The position numbers and the translations under genes were made by a program. Under the pieces are notes generated by a model. The model was not told the DNA's origin, searched no databases, and saw only the letters and a program-made list of their open reading frames with translations. 64,000 nt of DNA from Bicyclus anynana (lineage: Eukaryota; Arthropoda; Insecta; Lepidoptera; Nymphalidae), in NCBI RefSeq assembly GCF_947172395.1, contig NC_069086.1:32501-96500 (forward strand), written 5' to 3'. This document shows positions 10,436 to 22,501 of this stretch, piece after piece; position 1 is the first letter of the stretch; every line of letters begins with the position of its first letter.

Positions 10436-11067
10436 ATAGACAGATCTATCTATCAGATCTAAAATTATATATGTATAATAAATAGTGATGTAAATGATAG
10501 AAGTTGTTAGAATATTAGACAAAATTGTAAATAAAAATAAGAACAATAATGTAATACTAGCTAGTGAGAATATAGACGGTGACTGTACATGGAGTAGTCT
10601 GTGGAATAGATTTAAAGTAAAATATAAGGAAAAAACAAAAAAAAAAAAAAAAAAAAAAAACAAGATTGTAGAGTAGAATAAAGTCTGTAGTCGTTTAGTT
10701 ATATATTAGTATTTTATTTGTAAAAAGTGGTTAATTATAAGAAGACTAAGTGTACACGGAAAAGCCTGCGGGGAAGATGGGAAAAAAAAAAAAAAATACC
10801 ATTCACAAGGGCCTCAACACAAAAAAATTATGCAAAGCCAATAACGATAGAAAAAACGATAAAAAGAAAAAGAGAACGGAAGGAAAGAAGGACAAAAAAA
10901 AAACACCTCATCCCCAACGGCTACTGTCATTGCACACATACTTTGTTTACGGCGGTTTGGCGCCAACTTTTAGTTATATAAATAAAGACAAGTTGAATTA
11001 CCATAGTTTCAAAGTTGTTACATTGTAATAGTAACAGTTCATGTAGTTTCATTTAAAAAAAAAAAAA
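10436..11067 (+). other. 3' UTR and poly(A) of the third telomeric LINE
   Basis: AT-rich, with internal A-runs (10629-10660, 10782-10796) and a short terminal A-run fused to CCTAA. No gene seen; Lys-rich frames come from the A-runs. Confidence 0.7.
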
Positions 11068-11115
11068 CCTAACCTAACCTAACCTAACCTAACCTAACCT
11101 AACCTAACCTAACCT
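11068..11115. repeat. Telomeric (CCTAA)n array 3, about 10 units
   Basis: 48 bp of perfect units. Its right end meets a 140-bp satellite, so this is the innermost telomere-repeat block of the window. Confidence 0.96.
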
Positions 11116-11622
11116 GCTAAGTCGAAGTAGCTCAAAAGTCGAAAATTATGAAATTCAAACTAGTGTGTTCTGAGAGCGCGATTATACGAAACTTTCAATG
11201 CTTAACCATATTCAAAAACTCTTTTCGCTTCAGGTGAGTTCGATATTTTTGCGATACTAAGTCGAAGTACCCCAAAAATCTGAAATTATGAAATTCAAAC
11301 TAGCGTGTTCTGAGAGCGCGATTATACGTAACTTTCAATGCTTAACCATATTCAAAGACTCTTTTCGCTGCAGGTGAGTTCGATATTTTTTCGATACTAG
11401 GTCGAAGTACCCCAAAAGTCGGAAATTATGAAATTCAAACTAGCGTGTTCTGAGAGCGCGATTATACGTAACTTTCAATGCTTAACCATATTCAAAGACT
11501 CTTTTCGCTTCAGGTGAGTTCGATATTTTTTCGATACTAAGTCGAAGTACCTCAAAAGTCGGAAATTATGAAATTCAAACTAGTGTATTCTGAGAGCGCG
11601 ATTATACGTAACTTTCAATGCT
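11116..11622. repeat. 140-bp subtelomeric satellite, left block (about 3.6 units)
   Basis: Tandem units start with TAAGTCGAAGTA at 11118, 11258, 11398 and 11538, exactly 140 bp apart, with few differences between units. The fourth unit is cut at 11622 by inserted LINEs and continues at 16503. Each unit contains CAGGTGAGTTCGATATTTTT and TTCTGAGAGCGCGATTATACG. The repeat directly abuts the telomere array. Confidence 0.95.
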
Positions 11623-11645
11623 GTGGTTAAGCATTGAAAGTTACG
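11623..11645 (-). repeat. Inverted scrap of the satellite at the LINE junction
   Basis: 11625-11645 is the reverse complement of the satellite segment just to its left. 11607-11622 and 11630-11645 form a 16-bp perfect hairpin. It looks like target-derived filler formed when the neighbouring LINE inserted. Confidence 0.7.
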
Positions 11646-12590
11646 GTCAGTTACAAATGTTGTAACACAGTCTATTGACACTAATTCGACTTGTAAAAAT
11701 AGTTCTTCTGTTTCTATTGACCAGAGTACCAGTGATAGTACTGTCTCAAATGTTAATTTTTATATAAACGATCCAGTTACAAGTAGTGTAACTCAGTCTA
11801 TTGACATCTCTACAAACTGTAGTAATAGTACAAATATTTCTATATATGACTGCAGTACCAATCCTAGTACTGTAGGGGCTGACGCAGCGCTTAGTTTAAC
11901 CGCCATGTAACGCGAGTGTACGGGAATTGTAGTCAGTCCTTACCGTACCGGCGTGCGCATAACAACATATACAATACCAACACTTGGCCTTGTATAGGGA
12001 TAATGTGTATTGCTCAGCTATACGTATTTATAATAAGTTGCCACCGCACAGTTATGACATGTCATTTTTGTCTTTTAAAAAATATTTATTGAAATTATTA
12101 TTATATAAAAATTATTACTGTGTAAAAGACTTTTTAAATGACAAATTCTGAATGCAACAATAAATGTAATCAGTTATGATTTTCTTATAAATTATTGACA
12201 ATTTTAATTTTTATTCCTGACATTAATTTTTAATTTTTGACTTCATTTTTTTAATTATATGACATTGATTGATTTAATGTTGCATTACACCTGACATAGC
12301 ATTTATATTGACATTGTTTAATGGATTCTGATAGTATATTAATTATTTTTATTTGATGTTAAAAATGCTTCGTTAAATTATGCTAATTGTACTTGTATTT
12401 TTTTTTTTTATTTAAACCATGTTCACCGATTGAATATTTAATTATTGGAATTATGGAATTATTAGTTAGTATAATATTATTTTTAATATTCATACACCTG
12501 TCAAGGTAGAAAGTATGTATGTCTATAGCAAGTTCTGTAAACCTTCTGTACTTTCTTATGAATAAATAAATTATTATTATTATTATTATT
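11646..12590 (+). mobile_element. Degraded LINE remnant with a TTA-repeat tail
   Basis: 11646-11910 is a Ser/Thr/Asn-rich open stretch that may be ORF1 residue. 12020-12151 encodes a recognisable LINE C-terminus (IYNKLPPHSYDMSF, FLNDKF, stop) like the end of the element at 13443-16278. After an AT-rich UTR the tail is AATAAATAAA(TTA)n. EN and RT are missing, so most of ORF2 was deleted. The clade is probably in the CR1/Jockey superfamily. Confidence 0.6.
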
Positions 12591-13270
12591 TTACTTTCTC
12601 TCTCATTTATTTATTACTTCTTTTTTTTAAATTTTTAACAATATAAGTATAAAAAACAAAACATTATTAAAAATTTATAAAAAAAATTCACCCTCCCGCT
12701 GCGGGACATTTGAGTGCCCAAGCAACCGGTGGTCAGGGCTCCAGAGTGAGGAACCTCCTCACAATACGCGCCGTCTCAAGAATCACTGCCTTTTGTATCC
12801 GACTCTTGATCCAACAGTTAAGCGAAAGCTTCTTAAGGTGTTGGTCGAAGCTTTTCGCTATAAGACCATTGACTGAAACAACTATCGGAACAATAATAGT
12901 TGACTCAACATTCCACATGGCGGTAATCTCGTGAGCAAGGTCCAAGTATTTTGATACTTTTTCCTTTTCGGCTTTAACCAGATTATCGTCATGTGGAACT
13001 GTAATATCAATAATTATTGCACGACGCACTGACCGATCGACTAGCACTATATCAGGTCTATTGGCTACAATATACCTGTCAGTGATAATCGTTCGATCCC
13101 AGTAGAGCAATGCACTGCTATTTTCAAGAACTGACGCTGGGTCGTACCTATAGTAAGGCATCTCAAAATCGATAAGGTCATATTGAAGAGCAAGCTGTTG
13201 GTGGATTATCTTGGCTACTTGATTATGTCTGTGCAAGTATTCGCCGTTAGCAAGGTGAGAACACCCGGAC
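12591..13270 (-). mobile_element. 5'-truncated R2/R4(Dong)-type LINE in a TTA microsatellite
   Basis: Minus-strand element flanked on both sides by (TTA)n (12570-12590 and 13271-13286). Its coding end matches the LINE class with a restriction-like endonuclease rather than an AP endonuclease. The silkworm R4-clade element Dong is known to insert into TAA repeats, which fits this site. A second copy lies at 61262-62107. Confidence 0.68.
12733..13260 (-). pseudogene. Restriction-like endonuclease domain of an R2/R4-type LINE, C-terminal fragment
   Basis: About 170 codons on the minus strand, 5'-truncated. It starts near RHNQVAKIIHQQLALQY, which in R2/R4-type proteins follows a Cys/His knuckle; the knuckle itself is present only in the other copy at 61.9 kb. 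Then comes the nuclease core: PDIVLVDRSVRRAIIIDITVP followed by KAEKEKVSKY, a PD-(D/E)xK-like arrangement. This domain would cut the target DNA. The RT is absent, so it is a dead fragment. The label R4/Dong rather than R2 is inferred from the TAA-repeat target. Confidence 0.7.
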
Positions 13271-13286
13271 TTATTATTATTATTAA

Positions 13287-16200
13287 TAAAGTGATAATAT
13301 AAAAGGACTCTTATTTCTCACCCCGCAAGGTTAATCAAATACGTTGATCAATATTGTGGATTACCAACAATATCCAACATCGGCATCCAATATAGGGATC
13401 CAACAGTACTGTTACAATTAAAAATTCTTTAAACTAGAAAATATGACAACGGAGGTGCACTGTAACTTTAACATTGTACACCAAAATATACAGAGCATCA
13501 ACGGCAAGGAATTAGAAGTTGAACTATTTGTAGAGAAATTCAATATACACATCTTATGTATTACGGAACACTGGCTCACAAAATCACAACTATCAGTACT
13601 TGATATTAAAAATTTTTCATTGTCAAGTGTATTCTACAGAAGGGCTGGACATGGTGGCTCTTTAATACTCTTACTTAATAACCTTAAATACAAGGATAGA
13701 AAAGACATAGTTAGTCTTTCTGTGGAATGCATTGTTGAACGATCTTGTGTGGAGTTGGAACGAATTGTTATAGTATGCGTGTACCGACCCCCTCCTGACT
13801 TTGATCAATTTGAAGAGGTAATGGAGGATGTAATGAGACGTTTGTGCACATCTTCTAATAAACAAATACTGATTTGTGGCGATTTTAATGTTGATATTCT
13901 AACAGAAAACTCAAAGTCTGTTAGATTTCTTAACTTATTCAAATGTTTTGATTTGACTCATGCTTTTAATGAACCTACTAGGATAACGGCTACTTCAGGA
14001 ACATGTCTGGATAATATATTTTACAATTGTGTGATTGAAAAAAAGATGATAATAAATAAATTAGGCTCTGATCATAGTGGTCAAATAATAACTATTTTAA
14101 ACAATAAATCCAATAGCAACCAATGGTTCAAGTATAGGCCGATAACTGAAGGTAAATTAGAGCGATTTAAAAGCATAATTTCTTCAAAAATTCCAAGTCT
14201 TTCATTTGAAAATAATCACCCTATTTGGTATACTGTTCAAGACAATAGAAAAAGAGTTTTGTAAAATTTTCAACTTTAAACGTATTAATGTTACTCAAAA
14301 ATTAAAGCTTAGCGAATGGGCTACTGTAGGCATTTACAAAAGTAGAGACAGATTGTACGAGTTGTACGAGGAGAAACATAATAACATAATAACAGTATAA
14401 TCAAACGCGAACATATTTAGAACATGTCTTGCAAAATCATTACACATCAAAGATAGAATAATAAAATCTGAAAACAAGGTACAAACAACCTGGAACTTAA
14501 TTAATAAAGAATCAGGCAAAATTAGACCACGTGATATGAGTTTTGAATTAATTGTCAATGATAAAAAGATAAACACCGATAATGAGGTTGTTAATGCCTT
14601 TGAAGACTTTTTCCAGAATGTTCCTATCTTGTTAACAGAATCACTGGACTCTTCTGCTACGGAAGCCCAGAGGATATTAAGAGGCCATGTTAAAGAGTGC
14701 AACGTTCTTTTTGAATTTCATCATATAACTGTATCAGACATTAAAAAAACTTTTAAACTGTTAAAATTAAAAAGAACTGGAGACATGTGGGGCATGTCAG
14801 TGAAAGTAATATCTAACATCATTGATGTCATTGCTCCCCACTTAGCTATTATTTTTAATGAATGCGTGGATTTGGGTATCTTTCCGAACCTAATGAAACA
14901 TGGCAAACTGTTACCACTTTTTAAATCAGGTGACAAAACTGATGTTAATAATTATAGACCAATTACAATACTGCCAACACTTAGTAAGGTTTTGAAAAAA
15001 TCATTTTAAACCAACTTTTAAGTCATTTTAATTTAAATAATTTATTTCACCCTGAACAGTATGGTTTTACTAAAGGTCGCAGTACAACTGATGCAGGTGC
15101 TAAACTTTTAAAACATATATATGATGCATGGGAAAATGCTAAGAATGCTATTGGTGTATTTTGTGATTTGTCCAAAGCATTCGATTGTGTTGTCCAAAGC
15201 ATTCTTTTACTTAAGTTAAGCCACTATGGCATAAAAAGTGTTGCACTTGATCTCATCGCCTCTTATCTTAGTGATAGAACACAAAAGGTATGCATAAATG
15301 ATTCAAAGTCTCACGGTTTTTCTAACGCAATGGGCGTCCCACAGGGTTCAATTCTGGATCCTTTTCTATTCCTAGTGTACATAAACGATTTACCACACCA
15401 TGTTAGCGGCATCTGTGAGATAGTACTGTTTGCTGACGACACATCCCTAATTTTTAAGAGTGACAGAAGTAAAGATAATTCCGACGATGTAAACCGTGTC
15501 ATATCGCATGTGTCGCATTGGTTCACTGTTAACAACGTACTTTTAAATGCAAAGAAAACTAAATGTACTGAGTTTTCATTACCAAATGTTATAAAATTAG
15601 ATAAGTCTATAATGATCAATGGTGAAACACTAGAAATAGAGAATTCCACAGTTTTCTGGGAGTGACCTTGGATTCTAAACTTCAGTGGGGTGCTCATATA
15701 GAAAAACTGTCAGGTAAACTCAACTCAGCTGCTTTTGCAGTGAGAAAAATAAGACAGTTTACTGATGTTGATACAGCTAGACTTGTTTATTTTGCGTACT
15801 TTCACAGCGTAATGTCTTACGGTATTTTGTTGTGGGGCAAGGCTGCTGATATACATTCTATATTTGTACTTCAAAAAAGAGCAATTCGAGCAATATATCA
15901 ACTAAAATCACGCGAGTCCCTTCGTCAAAAGTTTAAAGAAATAGGCATTTTGACAGTAGCCTGTCAGTATATATATAACAGTATAGTTTATGTAAGACAA
16001 AATATTAATTTGTACAAACTAAAAGGAGATTTAAACCCACGTCTTACTAGACACGGGCATAAGTTAGTCTCCAAAGAGCTAAAAAATCTTTTGTGGGTTT
16101 GGGTGTACTCTTCTATAACAAGATCCCCAAGACTGTGATGGACTTGCCAATGCACAACTTTAAGCAATGTGTTAAAAAACATTTACTTAGTCGAGGTTAC

Positions 16201-16502
16201 TACACTATTGATGAGTTCCTTAACGACAAAGGTGCTTGGAGGCCATTGGATCAGCTTCCACCTTCACACAGGAAATAAAACTATAAGAAATTGTAATTTA
16301 ATTGTTATCGAATGTAAATTGTAATACTGTATGACTTTTTCAAAAGAGCAACTGTTGAGTTTCTTGCCGGTATCTTCTCAGCAGAACCTGCCTTCCGAAC
16401 CGGTGGTAGAATCTTTACAAATAGTCAACTGACGTGTCAAAAGTGCTTGTAAACTGAGTCTACTTGAAATAAATGAATTTTGAATTTTTGAATTTGAATT
16501 TG
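13287..16502 (+). mobile_element. CR1/Jockey-superfamily LINE with endonuclease and RT, inactivated
   Basis: Begins after the TTA tract and ends in a 3' tail of GAATTT-type repeats (16478-16502), where the satellite resumes. Contains an AP endonuclease, an RT in several frames, and a C-terminal region. AATGCT occurs at 11617-11622 and 16503-16508, flanking the whole insertion block in the satellite. Confidence 0.8.
13443..16278 (+). pseudogene. LINE ORF2 (AP endonuclease - reverse transcriptase), several frameshifts
   Basis: 13443-14264 has the endonuclease motifs HQNIQSI, TEHWL, VCVYRPP, GDFNVD, TCLDNIF and SDHSGQ in one frame from an ATG. The frame then breaks. The RT continues in pieces: 14536-15009 (NNYRPITILPTLSKVL), 15168-15665 (SKAFDCV, GVPQGSILDPFLFL, catalytic FADDTSL), 15662-16138 and 16093-16278 (C-terminus ending in FLNDKGAWRPLDQ). 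At least four shifts or stops separate these pieces, so the copy is dead. Clade assignment to CR1/Jockey is from motif style only. Confidence 0.82.
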
Positions 16503-16738
16503 AATGCTTAACCATATTCAAAGACTCTTTTCGCTTCAGGTGAGTTCGATATTTTTCCGATACTAAGTCGAAGTAGCTCAAATGTCGAAAATTATGAAAT
16601 TTAAACTAGCGTGTTCTGAGAGCGCGATTATACGCAACTTTCAATGCTTAACCATATTCAAAGACTCTTTTCGCTTCAGGTGAGTTCGATATTTTTCCTA
16701 AGATATATTGATACTAAGTCGAAGTACCCCAAAAATCT
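16503..16738. repeat. 140-bp subtelomeric satellite, right block
   Basis: Continues the unit broken at 11622, adds one full unit (TAAGTCG at 16564 and at about 16715, one unit lengthened by about 10 bp) and ends in AAAAATCT. It shows that the 4.9-kb LINE block inserted into an existing satellite array. Confidence 0.9.
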
Positions 16739-16758
16739 TTATCAAAGTTCTTTATCTA

Positions 16759-16991
16759 TGTAAGGGTATACCATGTATGTAGTGTAGGTATACCCTATTT
16801 AAATTTGGCGCGTCTATCGACTGTCTGTGATCAGTGACATTGACAGATGACACTATATTATATTTGTTAAATGTCATCTGTCACTTTTAAGAGGGAAAAA
16901 AGTGTAAAGTTTTTCGGTCGTTAGAGGTTATTTCTTTTTATTTCGAAACTATTTAATTACACCAAGACAAATAAGGAACATTTAATGTCGT
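16759..16991 (+). repeat. Gypsy 5' LTR, first part
   Basis: 233 bp from TGTAAGG to GTCGT, where a BEL/Pao element has inserted. The inverted pair TGACATTGACAGATGACA ... TGTCATCTGTCAC is visible. Confidence 0.93.
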
Positions 16992-17227
16992 TGTATAGGA
17001 CGAGATGGCCAACTAAAATCCGGTATCTTGAACTTAACTTTATTGGTGGTAATTACATATAAGTAACAAACAGAGACGCGTCTAATCGTGCCCAGTTAAT
17101 AGGCCAGAATAAAACTATCAATTTATGACTTGCAAAAAAAACTAATAAACCTTGTCCAGAGACTTTACGCTGACGTGCAACTGCGTGATTGCTCCATTAT
17201 TTAAAACAGGCGTTTCGGTCGTAGACA
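16992..17227 (-). repeat. BEL/Pao copy 1, 3' LTR
   Basis: 236 bp; in element orientation TGTCTACG ... CTATACA. Same as the other LTR by eye. Confidence 0.93.
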
Positions 17228-17263
17228 TGCCCCCGGGCGTTGATGTCTTGACATTCAACCAAC

Positions 17264-20200
17264 TCAAACACTGTCACTGATGGGCAGTGGGCAAATTCTG
17301 CTGAAGGATCGCTTTATGACTCCAGTGGATGTCTTCACATCTGCAACTCTTGCGACATTATCCCTCCCAGGGTACAATGCTACTATTCGACCCAGTTTCC
17401 ACTTCAACGGAGGTAAATGATCTTCCTTTAAAAGAACCAATGAGTTGATTTGCATTGGCTGAGTCGGAACCTGCCATTTAGTACGGATTTGCAGCTCCGA
17501 CACGTACTCTTTGGTCCACCGTGCCCAAAAATGCTGTCGAAGTTGCTCAATTCGATGATAGCGGCTGAGATGATTGGTTTTGATCTCTTGGTAATCCTTG
17601 ACTGGAAGTCCAGTGAGGGGTCGTCCAATTAAAAAGTGTCCAGGAGTTAATGCCGTGAAATCATCAGGATCCGACGAAAGTGGAGTGAGTGGCCGAGAAT
17701 TTAATATCGCTTCTATTTGGGTTAAAACAGTATACAACTCGTCAAAGGTAAAATTACAATTTCCTAGCACTCTATATAAATGGAACTTAACAGATTTCAC
17801 TCCCGCCTCCCAAATACCACCAAAATGAGGCGAATAAGCAGGAATAAAATGGAAATCAATTTCTTCATTTGCGAAATCGCTAGATAAGGAGCTAGAGTTA
17901 TCCTGTAAGAATCGTGCTAGATCATTGTACGCTCCAATAAATGACTTTCCATTATCTGAGGACAGATGGCGCGGTTTTCCGCGGCGCGAAATGAACTTTT
18001 TGATGGTTGATATGTAACTGTTGCTCGTTAAGTCACTTACTAATTCTAAATGAATGGCTTTAGTAGTGAGACATATAAAAATCGCAATATACACCTTTAC
18101 GATACGACATCCACGTCCCTGACGACTAGCTGACGAAATTGGGCCCGCGTAGTCAATGCCGACGGATTCAAAGGGGAAACCCCCGGGCGTGAGGCGCTGT
18201 TGCGGTAGATTGCCCATAATAGGAGCTACAACCTTTCCCTTCATTCGAGTGCATTTAATGCAGCGGCGATAAATTGCCTTTGCTAAATTTCAACCACCAA
18301 TAGGCCAATAGACTTCCCTAATTGAAGCTAACAATAGTTGAGGCCCGGCATGCATGAGCTTCGTATGTTCATATTCAAATAATAATTTTGTAAATCGATG
18401 TGTGGACTGTAATATTAAAGGATACTTTTTATCATACGAAAATTCAGAATTTCCTAAACGACCTCCGACCCTAAGCAAATTGTTTTCATCTAAAAATGCG
18501 TTGAATTTAATTAATGCACTCTTTTTAGGTAAAGATTTCTTTTGTATTAACGTCTCATATTCAGGAAACGATTCCCTTTGAACCATGCTAACAATTACGC
18601 GCAATGACTTACTCAATTCGGAGTCGGTTAGGAAGTCGGTTTTTGAACGCCTACCCTTACATGCTTCAATAAATCGTAACATATAAGCTACGGTACGCTT
18701 GAGCCTATTAAATTTAGAAAAGCGGTCAAAATTTATGAGATTAATGATATCTGAAGAAGTATCAGATTTTGCTAAACACGATATTTCCGTACGCGTTTCA
18801 GGTAGCGATTCGGAATTTATTACTGTGGAAGGCCACCGGGTTTCCGGTTCCTTCAAAAAGCTTGGGCCTGACCACCACATATCAAGAGATTCGAGAGCGC
18901 CAACGCTTACTCCGCGTGATACATAATCCGCTGGGTTATCCTCGGAGGAAACGTGTCGCCACGTACAATTACTGGTTCTATCTAAGATGTCACCAACACG
19001 ATTGCGAACAAATGTGTTTAATTTACACGGTAACATCTTCAACCAGCCTAATACGATTGTGGAATCAGTCCAGATTACAGTCCGTGTAGCCTGAACTCTT
19101 AACGAGCTAGTAACCTTTTCATAAAGTTTGGCAGCGACCTGAGCACCACATAATTCAAGCCTAGGAATAGTGGTGGCTTTTATGGGCGCTACCCTACTCT
19201 TAGCGCATAATAAGCGGACTAAAATCTTTCCGTGACTATCTACGCTACGAACGTAAAAACAGGCACCATATGCTTGTTCGGAAGCGTCAGAGAAAATATG
19301 AAATTCTAATTGCACGAAAGATTGTACTAACACGCAGCGCGGTACGCGTAAATTATTTAAAACATTTAAGTTTTTACTGATATCCAACCAATTTTTATGG
19401 ACTGTCGAAGGTAAAGAATCATCCCACGATAAATTCTGTAACCATAAACTTTGTAACAACATTTTAAATTTTATAATAACCGGGGAGGCTAGTCCTAACG
19501 GATCGAATATCTGGGAAACTACAGAAAGAATTTCGCGTTTGGAGTTTCCTTCAAACTTTGATGCACTAATCGGAAAATAAAGCTGATCCGATTCCGGATA
19601 CCAACCTAAACCTAAGGTTTTACTTGGTTCAATACCGCCTATGTTCAGATCATGCGAGGACTTAGTGAACTCTGATACTAATTGTGGATCATTAGATTTC
19701 CACTTTCTAAGTGGTAACTGAGCTGAAGCGAGTGTGGCTGAGACTTTATTACGTATTTCAAGCACGGTGCTTAGGTCGTCTCCGCCTGTCAGTAAGTCAT
19801 CGACATAAAAATCGTGCAGAATGACCTCAGCAATCCGTTTGTCATCGCATTCAAGTCCTAACTGCTTAAGACATCTAGTAGCGAGAAATGGTGCGCTAGC
19901 AGTACCGTACGTTACGGTATTAAGCTCAAACGCCTTAAGCGGTTCGGCAGGATCATCGCGCCAAATAATTCGCTGTAAATGCCTATCACTAGGATGCACA
20001 AGTATCTGACGGTACATCTTTTCTACGTCAGCTATAATGATGTACTTGTGCTGCCTAAATCTTAATAGAATGGATAACAGATCATCCTGTACCGTTGGAC
20101 CCACCATTTGAATACTGTTAAAAGTTGCATTGTTAGTTTTGCTTGAAAAGCTTGCATTAAATACCACCCTCAATTTAGATCCACGTAAAATGCCATGATG

Positions 20201-22501
20201 CGGTATAAAGTTAGCATTGCATTCCGATACTAACTCACATTCAGACATATGCCCTAGTGACTGATATTCCGACATAAATTCGCGGTACATCTTACAAAGT
20301 TTCGGTTCTTTAAGAAGTTTACGTTCCAGAGAAATAAAACACTGCTTAGCTCGAAATAAAGTATCGCTTAAAACAGTAGAATCATGTTTTAACGGTATTC
20401 TTACCTGAAAGCGACCATCCGATAAGCGCGAGGTATATTTTGTAAAGTGTTCCTCACATAACTTTTGCTCTGATGAGAGAATAGAACGGTTATTTAAATT
20501 ATTTACTTCTTCTAAAGTCCAAAAACGAGCTAGTTGATTTTGAATATTATCATTCGACATATCACTAGTCGAGTCGGTGTTTACAAAATTACACCGAATG
20601 GGGTTAGATGCCGATAACGGTAATAACTTCATTGGGCCAGATACTATCCAACCTAGCTTAGTCTCACAAAGTGTAGGTTGATCCCTACCTAAATTAATTC
20701 TTTGCGATCCTAGAATGTCCCAAAAAACATCAGCACCTATGATCAAGTCGACTGACGACGGCGAATGAAAATGAGGATCCGCTAAACAAACGTCAGTAGG
20801 TATATTAAGACTTGACACGTCGAGAGGCCGACAAGGTACATTATCTGTTAAAGACGGCAAAATGAAACAGTTTAAATTAATTGAAAATTGTTCATTTAAT
20901 GACTTCATGTGTAGGTGACACATTTTATTTATTCGCGATGTGACATTATTTATACCTAGCACACGTCGATCGATGTGATCGTAAGGCAAATTTAACAAAC
21001 GAAACATTTTGTCTGATAACAAACATGATGTGCTACCGGAATCCAAAACAGCGCGACCGATATGTTCGCGATTGTTCGAGTCGTACAATTTAACTAGCGC
21101 AGTCGATAATAAAACGTCTCCGCGGCGTCTAGTTCCTACTTGACTCGCGGAAGACACGCTCGCCGATAATGTTAAATTGTTAATTGGATTGCCGGCGGAC
21201 GGAGTCGCGCTGATGTTATTACTGTCAACGCGCTCAGCAGGCACAGCAGGTTTCAGTTTGTCTGCAACACAGACCAAAAAGGAATGTCTCCGTTTACAAA
21301 ATTTGCAACCTGGCTTTTTGCACCGATTGGCAAAGTGAGAGCGACTAAGACAAACAAAACAGACCTTTAATGTAGGTAATAGTCGCAAACGCGCTTCGTT
21401 ACTTAAAGCTAAAAATTGAGAGCAACTATTTAGTTTGTGATCGCCACTGCACTTTGGACACGAATCTGTCGAATCTGTGGGTTTACTATTAACTATAAAA
21501 TTACTATTAATATGATTACCATTATTCGTGGAAACAAATGTTTTTAGTTTGGGTTGTTTAGATGGTTGTTGCGTATGACGTGAAAATTCAATTGTCTCAA
21601 GTACATTTATACGTAACTTCATAAAGTCAAAAAAGTGTCGTAGCTCAATTTTGTGTTCCTGATCCAAACGACCTTTGTACTCTTCCCATTCACGGTACGT
21701 TTTACTGTCTAATTTAATAGTGACCATGTGAATGAGAAGAGTATCCCATTGTTGGACAGGCTCACCTAATGAACCAAGAGCACGAAGGTTTTTATTCAGA
21801 TGGTCCAATATATTTTTTAAGGTTGCCGCGGACTCGCGTGTGACCGGGTCGATGTTAAAAAGAGCCGAAACATGATTTTGTATTAACAATCGTTTATTGT
21901 CGAACCGGTCACACAAGAGGTTCCAAGCTACTTGATAGTTATTAGATGTACACTCCATGGACTGAACGACCACAGCAGCGGACCCCTCTAACGACGTACG
22001 CAGGTAGTGAAATTTGTTCACTTCGTCTATAGACTCGTTATTGTGGATGAGGCTAGTAAAGGTGTCACGAAACTCGAGCCAACTATTATATGTACCACTA
22101 AACGTAGGTAGCTGTATAGTAGGTAACTTAACTGGCGGTCTGTTACCAGTCCGTAGACTACATTCACTCGGAAGCGGCACTTGTGACCTCTTATAATTAG
22201 AATAAATGTCTTGTGCTTTGCTGAGTATACTATAATAACGAGATTCAAACTCGTCTCTTTCAAGTAATTGCGAATCCATGTTGTCCGCAATACACTCTAA
22301 TCGAGTTTGAGTCTCATCAAATTGGGCGTACAATAATTCCAGCTTACCGATTCTCAATTCCAACTCATTCGCTTCCTTGGACGACAACTGTGTTGTTTTA
22401 TTCTCAAGTAACTGCACAAACCCGGAGAATATGGTAATTCTACCTTTAAAGCTACTTCTCTTTTTAGTTAACTCAGCAAATTCCTTATTATTTTCGGTCA
22501 T
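17264..22501 (-). pseudogene. BEL/Pao gag-pol polyprotein with one premature stop
   Basis: Starts at the ATG at 22501 and reads down the minus strand; about 1745 codons in total. In order: N-terminal coiled region, gag-like domain (LPTFSGTYNSWLEFRD), zinc knuckles from about residue 348, aspartic protease (LDSGSTSC, about 485), RT with YVDDLL (about 900), RNase H (FSDASEQAYG, about 1070; WTDSTIVLGWL), integrase (GIDYAGP, SDNGKSF, GGIWEAGVKS). A single TGA (plus-strand 18290-18292) interrupts the N-terminal zinc-binding part of the integrase. The frame continues unchanged after it, so the copy is otherwise complete. The stop is consistent with a CpG C-to-T change. Confidence 0.93.

Larger units (their letters stand above)
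5826..11067 (+). mobile_element. Near full-length ORF2 telomeric LINE, interrupted by a DNA transposon
   Basis: Between CCTAA arrays 2 and 3. It contains the end of ORF1/start of ORF2, an AP-type endonuclease (with one frameshift), an 834-bp DNA transposon at 7284-8117, reverse transcriptase, RNase H, a C-terminal zinc knuckle, a 630-bp 3' UTR and a short poly(A) (11055-11067) joined to CCTAA. Domain order and telomeric position match TRAS-like R1-clade LINEs. Its ORF2 is clearly related to, but diverged from, that of the second LINE. Confidence 0.9.

Noticed and set aside
11116..11622. CAGGTGAGT in every satellite unit as splice donors
   Set aside because: The motif fits the donor consensus, but the units carry no coding frame and the repetition is explained by the tandem satellite.
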